From NCBI RefSeq assembly GCF_921293095.1, contig NC_060259.1, positions 51,131,812 through 51,195,811 of the forward strand: 64,000 nt of DNA. Reading direction: 5' to 3'. Below, piece by piece: positions 34,861-47,060 of the stretch (the stretch's first letter is position 1; every line of letters starts with the position of its first letter). The notes beneath the pieces are model-generated. The model was not told the origin of the DNA. It made no database searches and saw nothing but the letters and a program-made list of their open reading frames with translations. This stretch comes from Ischnura elegans (Eukaryota > Arthropoda > Insecta > Odonata > Coenagrionidae). The position numbers were made by a program, and so were the translations under genes.

Positions 34861-35723
34861 GCACCTACCCCCCCTTCCTTCCAAAATTTTTCATTTCCTC
34901 GCAGTCTTTTCCGACAGGCCTCCTATGCCCTCTTAGCTTCACGCCGCAGTTAATCATTTATTTCTCTAAACATTCTTTTGATTAGCTGCTCAAAGTGAAA
35001 GACAAAACTCCGTTTAAAAATATATTTGCTATGTCTGAAACCATAACGTAAAAGATAAAACAAATGGATAAATCCAGATTTTATTTTATTGTATAATGCA
35101 ATGTGATAAATATTTAACAATCAAAGAGAAATATCATAAAACGACAAAATTAATTGGATTATAAACTGAAATATGAACATGGAGTTTTCATTGTGCTAGT
35201 CAACCATCCTATAGCAGAAATGGTTTTGATTGCCATGCTCTTCTTCTCGAAGCGGCACCATTACACTTTCCGGGCTTCAAGTTTAGAATATTTAAATTTT
35301 GTTATAACGCACACCTGGTATTGTCCAGTACATGCTGCGCGGACAATAGTGCTCAGCGGCAAATGCATCTTAATGGAAACGCCAAGACGAAGCCATAACT
35401 ACATGTCTCTGCTTTGATGAGATTGTTGGGTGTTCAAAAATCTCATCAAAGCAGAGACATACCCAAACAATTTGCAAGTTTGAATGTGAAGTGAGGTCCT
35501 GATAAATTTACTGCCGGTAATGTTTGCAGGACGAGGGACAGGCATGGGGAATTGCGGTCCTTACAGTCAAACTGGGACTTTTTCTTCACTACTTTTTTAA
35601 CATATTTTTAGGACTTTCATGGGAGAAACTCGCAACCCTTAACTTGAACCTTACCAATGGAGGTCAAATACTTAAATGAAAAGCGGCATAAATGGATTTT
35701 GCTATTTGCTTGTTAGTCTTTAA
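34861..35723. other. Centre of the TA foldback, unassigned
   Basis: The 87-codon frame at 35154-35417 shows no domain. A perfect 21-bp hairpin lies at 35403-35460. Confidence 0.35.
35403..35460. repeat. Perfect 21-bp hairpin
   Basis: 35403-35423 is the exact reverse complement of 35440-35460, with a 16-nt loop. The loop contains ttgggt, which could pair with acccaa just downstream (35461-35466), a pseudoknot-like arrangement. Confidence 0.85.
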
Positions 35724-36465
35724 CCCTTTCACTGCTGTGGACGTACCTAGTACGTCCGCACGGCAGACTGCTGTGGACGTACTTTTTTGTCGTTCCTGCC
35801 ATGCGGTCGGCACTTTCGCCGAAGCACTCCGAAAGGTTGCTAATCCGGGACCCGGAATCCTCGACCAACTCACCCACGCAAGACCGTCTCATCAACCCTA
35901 CCTCCCAAAAAGTGACCGCTCTGACTGCAATTTGAAAATCAATCAGTCAATCCGATCATCAAAAAATAATTACTTGCATTGCACTCCAGCCAAGTAGGGA
36001 ATCAAGTATGTCTTTGAACCGTGTTTCTGTGATGAAAAATAACGATTTTGTTAACTTTGCTAAATTGGCTATTGGCTATTTTCCGGTTGTCTGCAGCCAC
36101 ATTTTTAACAAACTTAACTAAATCGTTATTTTTCATCGCAGAAACACGGTTCAAAGACGTACTTGATTGTTTGATTGGCAGGAGTGCGATGAAAACAATC
36201 TTTTTGATGATCGGATTGATTGATAGGTTTTCAAAATGAAGTCAGAGCAGCCACTTTTCGGGAGGTAGGCCCCCAGCTGGTAGGGTCGAGGAGACGGTCC
36301 TGCGTGGGTGAGCTCGTTGAGGATAGGGCTGCGGATTAGCGACCCTTCGGAGGGTGTACCACACCAATCCTAAAAGTACCTGCTCCATGGACCCATGAAA
36401 CGCATTTTAACCTTTTTGCCGCATGTGAGGAGTAGGTTTTCGGAGATTGAACAGCAGCGAAAGGG
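35724..36465. mobile_element. piggyBac foldback, family Y copy A
   Basis: TTAA at 35720-35723 and 36466-36469; termini CCCTTTCACTGCTG / CAGCAGCGAAAGGG. The arms are long inverted repeats (about 330 bp) meeting near 36075, with the block tctttgaaccgtgtttctg in both. A longer relative lies at 47945-48904. Confidence 0.9.
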
Positions 36466-36689
36466 TTAAAACCACTGGGATTTCAGCATAGTTATCAAGA
36501 AAATCCTATGTGGCGTTAGACCTCCTCAGGACCTTCTTTGAAGAGAGATGTAGTGGAAGAATGTGGACACAGAGTCGGGCAAAAGGATGTCTAGGGAAAT
36601 AAATAATCAACAACGGCGTGAAACTAAGAGGGCAAGGGAGGCTTGTCAGAAAAGACAGTGGATATGTGTACGATGCCACTCACTTGGTC

Positions 36690-37077
36690 ACCCTTCAAAA
36701 CCTTTGGTTGGGATAATTATTTTCCCTATGATTTCAAAACATACATCTATGACCTTTGACCCCCATTATGACGCTCAATGGTAAAAATCGACAATATGGA
36801 TCTACGAACTGCAAAACTGACTTGGGCACCCTTTAAAACCCAGGGTTCCACATTTTGGCTGTCATGATGGCCCGCCGTTTAACTCTATGACCTTTGACCC
36901 CCATTGTGACTGTCGGAGGTCAAAAAACCAACAATATGGATCTATGAACTGCCTAACCGACTTTGGCACCCTTCAAAACCTATGGTTTGACACGTTGGTT
37001 GTCATGATGGCCCGACCTTTAACTCTATGACCATTGATCCCCATTGTGACCGTCGGAGGTCAAAAAACCAACAATAC
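36690..37077 (-). repeat. Tandem repeat, 140-bp period, right array (first part)
   Basis: Reverse-complement units of the left array with markers at 36751, 36889 and 37029. The array resumes at 38387 beyond the LTR insertion; removing about 1315 bp restores the period. Confidence 0.9.
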
Positions 37078-38386
37078 TGTGACGGAATGCCTTATTTTGT
37101 TTTTTGTTGCTAAGTGGTTTATTTATTTTTTGTGTAATATAATTTTGTATCGCTTGAATTGTATAATTTTTCAAATCATGTTGACTCGGAGAACAAGTGA
37201 AAGGCGAAAATGTAGTTCGCTCAGTTCCCCGCTAACGTCGTCACTGTACGTGAGAGGTGCAGACGACGTTAGTGCGGGGGAACGATGGGTAAAACACGAT
37301 AGGATAAAAGGCCGAGCACCGGCGAGAGAGAACAAGGTGAACAGTCGGAACGCACCTGGGAGAAGGAGAGTGACGCACAACAGAGGAGAGAAATTTAAAA
37401 GGCACTACAGCGGAAATGCACCAAAGAGAAGGAAAGGCTGAAGAGGGCCTTGAGTAAGCTGCTACCGGACCGGAGAAGCTGCTACTGCATGTTCCTGGGC
37501 GCTGAAGGGTCGAATCTTTGGAGGAAGCACTGGCCACGTTTTGCAAACGCAATCAGCCGGCTGTTGGCCCGAGTGGCTTCTGGCCCAGATCCCCGCCGCA
37601 GAATAGAAGCGTAAGCTAACAATGCCCCAATTTCCCTATTTTCTTCTCGTGAAGCTGGTCATAGCTAAAATAGTGTGCCCCCAAAAAAGTGAGTGTTTCG
37701 TGCTCTCTCTCTATCTCTCGTCCGAAGAAGAGGAATGACCAGTGTTTTTGTGTCAACCCTTCATTGTTCTCTGTTTTCTCAAAGTTGCATTGACGATAAT
37801 TCGTCTTTCTCAAGCAAAAACTGACATTGCTAAAGAGTGTTGATCTCATCATTGTAAATGGGTTGCTATTTAAATTGCCTTAAAGACTAAAATACCTCTT
37901 TTGTTTTCGAAGGCATTACTTAATTGTTCTGAATTTCATTGTTTAATCAATATTGTGTATAAGGGTTTATTGAGTGTCAGGGTATATTCGTGTTTAAAGG
38001 TATATTTTGTGTTTTTTGGAGGGTATTCCAATGTCTATGGGGTTATTTGTTGTTGTTATTTTGTTAATGGTTCATTAAAAGTGATTTATGGTAAAAGGAA
38101 AAGAACTGGAATTTAATTTATTTAAGGTGGGAGTTTGGTCACACCCCTCCACCAATTTTACTAGCTTTAGTGCAAATCCAATGGCGCTGGCCGCCCGAAA
38201 CCGGTGTTCCCTAACCCCGGATCGGAGGAGGGGAGTGGTAGACAGAAGCAGTGACTCCTCCGACTCAGGGGGAAAAACAAATACGTACGTATCGTCTCGT
38301 TTGCAAAACCCACTCGTCCTAACGCCTTCGGAGAAAGGGTGTGGGGGGGTTTGGGGCAAAACCCTACCAGGGAGACGGGACCGGCA
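37078..38386. mobile_element. Probable solo LTR, about 1.3 kb
   Basis: Begins TGTGACGG and ends CCGGCA. Flanks share CAATAC (37072-37077 and 38387-38392), and the tandem repeat it interrupts gives the empty site. The exact end and duplication length (5 or 6 bp) are ambiguous by one base. No interior retroviral-type genes are present; the GC-rich frames around 37170-37550 are within the LTR. It likely arose by LTR-LTR recombination. Confidence 0.6.
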
Positions 38387-39899
38387 CAATACGGACCTAT
38401 GAACTGCCTAACCGGCTTTGGCACCCTTAAAAACCTATGGTTTGACACGTTGGTTGTCATGATGGCCCGATGTTTAACTCTATGACCTTTGACCCCCATT
38501 ATGACCCTCGGAGGTTAATTAATGAATAATACAGGTTTTTGGACGATACCAATGACTTGGGCACCCTATGAAACCCATGGATGGACACCTTATTCTTTTT
38601 GTCACCCTTATGACCTTGACGGTGACCTTACTGGGTCAACGGTTGAATTTTCGTAAATAAAAGTGTTATTTTCGGGTTTCTCGAGTCCAAAACCCTAATA
38701 ATTGACATCTTGGTCAATGGTTTTCAGACATTTTTCTATCTCGATTTTTTCAACATTGAAACCCCATAAGGCAAATTAAAATTTTTGGTTTGGACCCAAA
38801 TTGCGAGGTCAAAAGGTCAAAATTGAAAAATTTTGCTTGCACTCAACAAAACTTAGGACCTTTCCCCATAAGTGTGCCAATTTTCATGAACATTGCTCTA
38901 TGGAAAGTTACTAAAATTACAGGTCAAAAATGACACACGACCCTTGGGACAGTCTGTATATATACGTGTGGACGTTTCCTGACCCAGGAGACGGTGGCCG
39001 TATATTTACGTGTGAGATTTTGCTAGCCAAGAGAACGAAATCCGTATATATATGTTTTCTAGCTCTCCCCCGTTTAGGATGATCGCGGGTTTACGACGTC
39101 TTTGTTTCGGGACCCAACCCTGCGGGGTTAAGGATTTACCCTCGGAATCCAGGAGCAGGTACCCGGACCCCTCGTCCTTTATAACCCCTCTTAGGGGTAA
39201 GGGACAGCGGTCATTCAATTGTTTATACAGTCAGGTTTCAAAATAAATATTTGTTCATTTCTCAAGAAAAATAAACTAAGAATTGAATTATTTGTCTTTT
39301 GAGCAGCGTTTACAATTTTTAAACGAAATTCTACGACAAGTATTAACCTATATCTTGAGTTATGTATAAACATCAACATGGAAATTGTTGTTGCGTTAAA
39401 TGCATTAATAATGGCCTTAGAACTTCGTTTAAAATTTGACAATGCTCAGATAAAAATGAGGAATTCAATTCGAAGTCTGTAATTTATGTGCAAGCAGCAA
39501 TTATCCATTTGCTAAATACATAAGTTGACCGCGAACCAATGCTGCAGGTATGGTCGTATACCCGGAAAGGAGGGAGCACAACTACTCTCAGAAGAGTCTT
39601 TTGGGGCTCAGTACAGCAGTCATGCTAAGACGAAAACTCCGCCGTCCCGAAAGGGTTAATTTGGTTTTATTGGACTAGTCAGATTTCACCTCCAGTTTCT
39701 ACCTTGTACATCAGTTAGCTAACTCTTCTCTGAATGATCCCTAGAACATATATGTACAGGCTCTCTTTTTGGGTTTATTCTCACCAGCACTACTTCCTCA
39801 CCTAACACTTGGATAGCCATGAATGTAATGTAAGTAAGGGGAATGGATGACCGAGGAATGAGAGGATGGTGTAGGCCTTGAAGTAAAACATAAAGTCTG

Positions 39900-41080
39900 A
39901 TGGGCTTGACCCAAAGGAAGGGGGGAATTATCAACCACTACAAGGAAACATTTCTGCTCCATTACACCAAAATCTACAGGGGGCTGGTGTGGTTGGAAAA
40001 CAAAATTTTGAACCCCTTGAATGTTTCTATGATCTTCAGTACTCGAGCTCAGTTCCTTATTTTAAATGGTTTGAAACACCCTGGTATAGAAAATTTAATA
40101 AAATGGTTTGAATCAAAGGATGGGTCGTCACCAGGCATTAATTGTAAAGGAAAACCAGAAGTACGAAACAAATTATATTAAAATTGAGACCTTTAGCAAA
40201 TTTGTTCCACATGACATATAGAAGGCTTATGTACACTTCTTACAATTATCGACCACAATAAGGAAACTTTTCTGCTCCATTACACCTAAATCTACACGTA
40301 CGTAGACCAACCATTATCCATAGACCAAGCTACATTTGCCGAAAAATCTGGTCTGAAATTTGAAATTGTCACTGTTCACAGTTAAAACCACACCTTCTAT
40401 ACCCTACTCATATTTGGCCACCAACATACAGAGCAAGCTAGAGCCTTTATTCTCCCAACACTGAGATGGGAATCATGTAATAATCTCAAAAATGTCTCTA
40501 TGAGGTACTTAGGAATAATTACCCTAGAGCCCATCTGAAGGCAGCCATTTTTCAAGGAATTCTAGAACCTTTCTCAGAAAAATGAAGTGATGGCATGACC
40601 CTCAACATAATTAGGCCAACTTTACTAAAAAAACCAATAACCTTAATTACTAGTACATCTGTGGCAGTTTCTACAGCAACTTAACTGTAAGTCAATAGGA
40701 AATTAATAAGGAGCACATTTTCAGCACAGTCTTCTGAGGCAATGGGGAGCCTAGATGGTGCATCAGCAAGACACATTAAGACAGACTCACGATATGCCAT
40801 TTTATATTGATATAGCTAAAACTATGGCAAATCTTTGAGGTCATGCAGTCAACACATTAAGAATACCTTTGTCAGAAGTAAGGATATGGTGAAGAGGCTG
40901 ATGATCACTGATAAGCACAAACTTCTGGCCATACAGATATTTAACTGCAAAGATGCCATAGCAAATGGTGAATTTAAAGCTAATAACTGAAAAAGGGATA
41001 TTTTTGAATCACAACACTGCAGACACATTAATTCTCATATGCTTCAATGAACTTTTTCCAAATTAAAAGCACTTAAGATG
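39900..41080 (-). pseudogene. Ty3/gypsy pol relic (RNase H and integrase)
   Basis: Read on the minus strand. RNase H: a YLYGQKFVLISDHQPL stretch at about 40925-40875, the typical 'TDHKPL' block, then KGILNVLTA and an ADAPSRLP-like end near 40760. Integrase zinc domain: LHDSHLSVGRIKALACS then CWWPNMSRV at about 40470-40395. Integrase core: VDLGVMEQKSFLIVVDN at about 40300-40245 and a GFPLQL..DDPSF block at about 40165-40125; a second copy of the first core block lies at about 39985-39925. Stops and frameshifts are frequent. Protease, RT and LTRs were not found. Confidence 0.75.
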
Positions 41081-41610
41081 GGAAAGAAAGCCACCAGGCA
41101 CATCTACTCAAACTTCACACATCTCAACAAAAAGAAGTGATTATTTGTGGAATGATCAAATCCTGAATCAGTCACACCTATCTGCACTGTCTTTTCTCAT
41201 GCGCCTCATGCAAATAGACACCAACTGCCAACTTATTGCCTGTGCATGAGTCAAACATAGATGTGGATTTAAGCACAGTCACAAAAGTGGGTCTACCTAA
41301 GGGTTCGAAACAAATAATAAGCTACTAAAATTCAATATCAATTTATGTGAAGAAGCATAAGCAGTTTTAAAGATTTAAGACCAATGGGATGGGCTCACAA
41401 CACAAATATTAAAATGTAACGCTCAAACTTCTCATGAATGTATAGACAATATTCATAATTTACATAGTTACATGACACAAAACTTTGTTATCAATCAACC
41501 TTTAAGGAGATAAAAATAAGGTTGAGTGCAGTGATAATAAGTAAAGGTCATCTCTGTTGACCAATCCGTTCAACCTATTTACCTTCCTCCCTTCCCCTCC
41601 AAGCCTGGTA
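41081..41610. other. No recognised gene
   Basis: No RT-like sequence could be read upstream of the gypsy RNase H relic. Confidence 0.4.
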
Positions 41611-41614
41611 TTAA

Positions 41615-41932
41615 CACATTATGGTCCGCACACGTGTTTTTACGTGTTTCCGCCGCCAGCGCTTATGTGCCGATCACGCGTTTTTACGTTTTCATGCAGT
41701 GTAGTCTCCTGCTGACCTCTACGGATTTATTTGGAACTATTTCGACCTAGTTCTGGCAGTTCTGGTTTGCGCGTCTTCAGGTAGCTTTACTGTTTGTTTT
41801 TGGGAAAGTTTTTCTTATTGACGTCTTTTTTATCGACGTTATAATAGTTTGAACATATATTGAGGCCTATGGCATATAATATGACCGGCCCCAATGGCTA
41901 GTCTAGTTTAAAGGGTGCCGGACCAAGAGGTG
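41615..41932. mobile_element. piggyBac-type MITE, 318 bp
   Basis: TTAA at 41611-41614 and 41933-41936. Termini CACATTATGGTCCG and CGGACCAAGAGGTG are imperfect inverted repeats (about 14 of 17 matches over a slightly longer stretch). An internal acacgtgtttttacgt motif repeats near the left end. Confidence 0.75.
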
Positions 41933-42061
41933 TTAATTGATGTGATAGACCTCTGCAGAGTTCACCTTATGATGACGTCTTATGTTAAAACCATGGTCGT
42001 GTAAATGTGTGAATAAATATTTCATGTGAAAGTACCAAGTTTCTTCTTTTTCATTTTTCAT

Positions 42062-42412
42062 ATAGGCAAGATACTTGAGCATATTTCTAGAATTTAAGAA
42101 AGCTTTTGACACGGTAACTCACAAAAAACTTTTATACAAATTACAGTCATGTGGATTAAATGAAAATGATAAACTAGATGTGACTTTCTGAATGATTGTA
42201 AACGAAAAGTAGTTCTTGACAGAATTGGCTCTGATGCTGTAAAAGTAACATCAGGTGTTCCACAAGGAAGTGTGATCGGCCCCCTTTTGTTCATTATATA
42301 CATAAATGACCTCTGCTCCTGAATTAGCAGTAAAGTACATTTATTTGCTGACGACGCTGTCATCTATCATGAAATTAGTGATCACTCTGACTAAGAAATT
42401 CTATCATCAGAT
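42062..42412 (+). pseudogene. LINE copy 2, RT palm
   Basis: Same LINE family as copy 1 in opposite orientation. Readable motifs are FLEFKKAFDTV (RT box A), [21 protein letters not shown] (boxes B/C) and LFADDAVIYHEI with an intact ADD catalytic pair. A frameshift and stops interrupt it and the 5' end is truncated at about 42062. Cut at TTAA (42413) by a piggyBac element; it resumes at 44681. Confidence 0.85.
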
Positions 42413-42416
42413 TTAA

Positions 42417-44676
42417 CACATTCAATGCGGATGATATTTTCGCCGAAACCTCCAGTGAGGGATGGGTGATTTTCCTTCATAACAGTGGTCTTTGAAGTAA
42501 TACAACAGAATTTGCAATTTTTTTTGTTCCTATTTCACGCAATTTGTAAAAAACCTTAATGACATACATGTATGCCACCCGTCACCAGTAATTGACAATT
42601 CATGCAACCCGCATTACACACATGCAATTTTCCTTGTATGATAGAGTGAACTTTTCATATTTCAGTTTATAATACTTATTCTACCGTTGATTCCTTAGGT
42701 TAATGACGAAAATATCTTGGAATTAGTCTTTACGTGTATTTTTTTGTTTCAACGGCCGTAGATTTATTTTTTCAAGTCACAGAAGTAGAACACACATTGA
42801 ACGGCAAGAAAAATATAAATTTATGGAATAAACATTTTTTTTAATCAAAGCAAATCTATATTACCTCAGAGTTATTGCAAAATTGAAACATTTCAATAAA
42901 AATTCTCTCAAATTTTTATGATATATTTGAAAGCAAGGCCTTAGACAGAGCCCTGGTTGACCTTCACATTCTGGGCAAATCGTAGTCACTGTCCTACGGA
43001 TGCCTTCACGGTTAGCAGAGAAATGAAGAGCCTGCATCATTCCTAAAAACCTATCACGGCACATTTTCTCCCGAATATCGGTACTCGCACTAATTCTGAC
43101 CTCCAATCGTTCGGAATCGTGTTAACCCTAATTGCGCCCATGTGGAGAAGAAGGCCCAGCCAAGTTTCCAGTTCTCCCTGCCCAACGGCTTCCAATCCAT
43201 TATGCCCTTAGTGAACGCCCTTGGTGAAGGATTTCGGAAGAAAATGCTTTCTGAATATTTCTCCGTCTACGAGAGGATTATTTCAATGAAAATATCATTT
43301 GCAAGTTGAAATACTCTCTGGGAGTGCCGCTGGTAGGGAGGGACTCCGACCTTGAGCCTTAAAAATTATCCAGCAAAATAGTACAATTTGTGTAATGGAG
43401 TGTTGCATATGTGATTAATATGTTAGTTTTTATGAAAATTTAGACTGTATCTGTACCTAACACTAGAATGTATAAATGACCTACAAAATGAAAAAACCAT
43501 AATGATCAGAGATCAAGTAATCGATGTGGAGCAATGACTGAGAAAATATGCCATAAAATTAGGAAAAAACCCAAAATATGTAAAAAAAAACGTAATTGCA
43601 AAAATTATTTTAAAATTATTAATCAAGTGTAAAATACGACCTTAAGGACCGCATGGAAACATTTTGGAATAATATAGTAAGTTTTGAGACGGGAATACAC
43701 GTTATTAACAAAAACTAAGTCTGATAATAATTTTTGTGGTTGCACATAAGATATGATTAAATTAAAAAATAAGATAAAAATACTATTCCAAGGGAATAAA
43801 TAATGATTAAATGCCGTAATGCTTAAAATACCTCTGAGTCTATCTATTCTTTTCCGCAATTTCATTTACAAAGCTAAGGAAACAAATAAACGAGTAAAAT
43901 AATACAGACCAATACTGTACATCATGTAATGCAGTGTTGCATACGCGATTAATATGTTATTTTTTTATGAAAAGGAAGAAAATGTGCAACTAACCCCAAC
44001 ACGTATGAATAACTCAGAAAATTAAATAAAATCGAAATGAATAGAGGATTGGTAATTGACCTAGAGAAACGAATGAGAAAATATGCCGTAAAAGTAGGAA
44101 AAAGACCCAAAAAAAATCACCCAGGATAAACGTAATTTGCATTAATAAAAAATGTTCCTAGAAAAAGAAATTCAAATATAATATCATTAACTGAAGCACC
44201 GCACTAAGATCATTTTTTTATAATGTAGTGAGTATGAAACGGGGATAAATATCTTTAATAAAAAAGTTAGTCTAATCATAATTTTTGTGATAGCACATAA
44301 AATATGAATAAATTAAAAATGAAGGTAAAAAAAATATAAAAAAATAATCCATATGTAAGACATGATCATGATATTTACGATAAGAACAATGGAAAAGAGG
44401 TGAAGGAAATGAAAAGAAAAATCTTAATCTGCCAAATTGCTCCAAAAAATAGCACTAAAGTAAACAAAAAAACACTTAAAATGAAGGAACACGTAGAACT
44501 AGAAACGGACACTTCCGCAATGGTGTAAGGTCACTCCCGAACTGCGGGAGGGTGAAAAAGTAACGCTAGGCGCGCTCGGAGCGCCCTAGTGACCAGCGGA
44601 AAAACGAACTCCCGAAGACATACATTTATGTCATCCGCCTTCATTGCATATATATATGTCATCCGCACTGAATGTG
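42417..44676 (-). mobile_element. piggyBac element (internally deleted), 2.26 kb
   Basis: TTAA at 42413-42416 and 44677-44680; termini CACATTCAATGCGGATGA and its near reverse complement. The uninterrupted LINE copy 1 carries TTAA at the same place, an empty-site proof. Both ends carry tgtatgccacccgtcacc/atgtcatccgc-type motifs. The interior holds a deleted transposase on the minus strand; the rest is AT-rich. Confidence 0.9.
42880..43340 (-). pseudogene. piggyBac transposase remnant (N-terminal domain fused to cysteine-rich tail)
   Basis: From about 43340 downward: PTSGTPREYFNLQMI (start of the DDE_Tnp_1_7 domain), then in a shifted frame GLLLHMGAIRVNTIPNDW, then REKMCRDRFLGMMQALHFS at about 43070-43010. 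It joins directly to the cysteine-rich tail ICPECEGQPGLCLRPCFQIYH at about 42985-42915. The catalytic middle is missing, so this is a deletion derivative that could at most bind ends. Confidence 0.8.
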
Positions 44677-44680
44677 TTAA

Positions 44681-45345
44681 GCAACGTTCATTTGTGGAGC
44701 CAAGAGTTGGGACTTGAACTTAATCTGAGCAAATACATGTCTGCACATTTTTTGCGGAGTTCATCCAATTTTAACCATGTTTATGCTGTGGTTGCTATTA
44801 ACATGAAGGCAACAGATGAAGTGGAGCTACGATAACCTCGAACCTTTCGTGGGCAACACATAAGAAATATTTGAGGCATAGCCCTGAAGAAATTAGGATT
44901 CGTCAAGCTTATTGTGGGAAGATTTTCGGATGAGAAAGATAAAGAAAGGTGCTATAGCGCACTCGTCCAACCGCACCTTGAATATGCAGCGAGCGTATGG
45001 AATCCGGTGCAGAAAGATTTAAGCCGCAAACTGAATAAAATACAAAGGAAGGCTGCCCGTTTAGTCAAAAACTGCTATGGGCATACAGACAGCATTACCC
45101 AGATGTTAAGCGAATTAGGCTAGGAGCCGCTAGAGGCTCGGAGGCTGCGTGCTAGGCTTAGATTACTTGAACAATTGAGAAAGGATATCCTTAATAGCGA
45201 CACGGAGAACATAATATTAAAGCCGCACTGTATTTCCAGGTCCCACAGAAGCGATAAATTAAGAGAGATGTTTTGTCAAACAGATAGATATGGGAATTCA
45301 TTTTTCCCCTGAACCATAAAGGACTTTAATAAATGCTTGTCATAA
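44681..45345 (+). pseudogene. LINE copy 2, RT thumb and 3' end
   Basis: Continues 42062-42412 after the piggyBac insertion: NVHLWSQELGLELNLSKYMS, a shifted stretch, then LEYAASVWNPVQKDL, KIQRKAARLVKNCYGHTDS and LSELG followed by a stop at 45121. It ends near the 3' UTR block ttagagcacttc shared with copy 1. It shows the intact version of the site hit by the 3.3 kb foldback in copy 1. Confidence 0.85.
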
Positions 45346-46200
45346 GTTCCTTAGAGCACTTCTTTTTTCACTTTGATAAATGGTCACACAAAGAGGAAAC
45401 ATTTTCCACCAAATACAGTCAGATAACATCACTAGTGCCATACATACCAAATTCTCAATTTTCCAACCTCTACCACATTGTTTACTGTAGAGTTATAGTC
45501 AACAGCCCAACTGACACTGCTGCCAGTATCTTTTTCAGGTACATAACGGCAGTCCACAATCTTGGCTCTTTTTATGAACAGGCTCTTCCCAACAAGGGTT
45601 CATCGCTGCTCTCCTATTGGCACATTTCAGGGCAATAACTGGAAAATGGAGAATTTTGTATCAAAATATCATGCAAATTTTCATTCTAACATACCTCATT
45701 GAACTTTGCACAATTTAATATCAGTTGTGACGAGAAAGAAATTAGTCAAGCATTTCTATTCCCTTCCGTACTCTGACCGAGGAGACACAGTGGAAGTGAG
45801 GAACTTAATTCCCTCCTCCCTCACCCTCACTTGGTGCATTGCTACTCAAAAAAATGTATAAAAGCACCGAGAACAGGGAAATGTATCACACATATTTTTC
45901 TGCATAATATGAATTCTAACAGTTATGGAGCACCATGTAATTGATGTCGCTAGTAAAATTTTCAAACGTTGACCTAAGCCTATTCATATGAGAATGAGGA
46001 TATAATCCAATAATTCTAGATAAACGAGCAAATAATACTTCAAAGAACATATTCAAAACAGCCGCAATACTATCCACGAAAAGACACAATCACTGACGAC
46101 TTGCATTGATTAGTATAAAAATATAATAAAAAAATAAATGATCATCGTAAGAGTGAGCAAGCTTATTTTATACTAGAAAAGAATCAAATATCAATTTAAA
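45346..46200. other. No recognised gene
   Basis: AT-rich, no family resemblance. Confidence 0.45.
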
Positions 46201-47060
46201 TACACATACTTTTCAAATGATTCCATATAAGATGAAATACAAAGGCTCATGACATCATCAAACAGGTTAAAATAAAACATCACTTATGATTTGAATCCCT
46301 TAGACATGAATTGAATTATAATGCATGACTATTATGGTAATAAAATGTTGAGTCAAATATAATTTTACACACCAAGTTTTATTCTTCAATGGTCTCCATT
46401 CTCCATCACTGTGCCCACAACCAAGCAGGTATCAGAGCATTGGCTTGGAAAGGTGCGCTTTACGATTAGATATACGTAAAAGAACATCATTCCAAGGAAA
46501 TGCCCTAAATATTTCTATGACGGCCTGGGGCACTCATTTTCTTCAGTTAAGTTCTACAATGCAACCTTTACCTGAATTTTCCCTAGACAGCCTTCAGTTT
46601 ATTCACAGTCACAAAATACTACTTCACACCATCATCCAGACCTTTATTTATGCATGCTATGGTGAGATCATAATTTGAACCACTTTGACAGGAATTGAAT
46701 TAGAATGCATAACTATTATGATAATATGTAGCAACATTGAGTCAATTGTAATTTTCCACGCAAATTTTTATTCTTCAAGCATCTCCATACTCCGACATTG
46801 TGTCCGTAAGGAAGCTGGTATCAGGGCATAGGCTCGGAATGGCATATTTAACCATCTGATTTACATAAAAGACCATCATTCCAAGCAAATAATATGAAAA
46901 TTTTTATGGAGGCCTGCGACACTCATTATCTTCGCTGAAAACCTATGATGGAGCTCAAACAGAATTCTCCCTTCAGCCAGCCATAAGTCTTTTCACACTT
47001 TTAAATTCTGCTTAACATAATCTTGATTCACCCAGGCCGTGGATCACCCAGGTGGTTAAT
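46200..47060 (+). repeat. Long tandem-type repeat, about 390-bp units (block 1)
   Basis: Two units (markers at about 46396 and 46787, about 391 bp apart) share ctccat..tccatcactgtg(t)cc, a(g)catcattccaag(g/c)aaat, cactcatt.tcttc and ccaggc blocks. Related units recur at 51.7-52.85 kb and 56.28-56.56 kb. Confidence 0.75.

Larger units (their letters stand above)
33799..38956. mobile_element. TA-flanked foldback element with 140-bp subterminal tandem repeats
   Basis: It starts CAGACTGTCCCAAGGGTCG and ends with the reverse complement, flanked by TA (33797-33798, 38957-38958). The empty site is seen in the family X copy at about 53270. Each arm has a unique outer part of about 450 bp followed by tandem repeats with a 140-bp period; the arms mirror each other. 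The central 1.8 kb holds unassigned sequence and a piggyBac foldback; a solo LTR is inserted in the right tandem array. TA targeting suggests the Tc1/mariner/pogo group, but no transposase is recognised. Confidence 0.85.
33777..39655. mobile_element. piggyBac-type element, family X, enlarged by nested insertions
   Basis: TTAA at 33773-33776 and 39656-39659; ends CCTTTTCCC and GAAAGGG. The same family occurs without the big insert at 53252-54085 (834 bp). Comparison shows that 33799-38956 was inserted 22 bp inside the left end. The remaining part (38957-39655) carries cgtatatatacg palindromes and the GC-rich block near 39085-39200 shared with the second copy. No transposase is preserved. Confidence 0.85.

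Noticed and set aside
37034..37441. 135-codon frame
   Set aside because: It begins in the tandem repeat and continues into the presumed LTR; a chance frame in GC-rich LTR sequence.
39215..39442. Frame conserved at 53506-53757
   Set aside because: Conservation is explained by both lying in family X piggyBac-type copies; no protein domain, and it is not the transposase.
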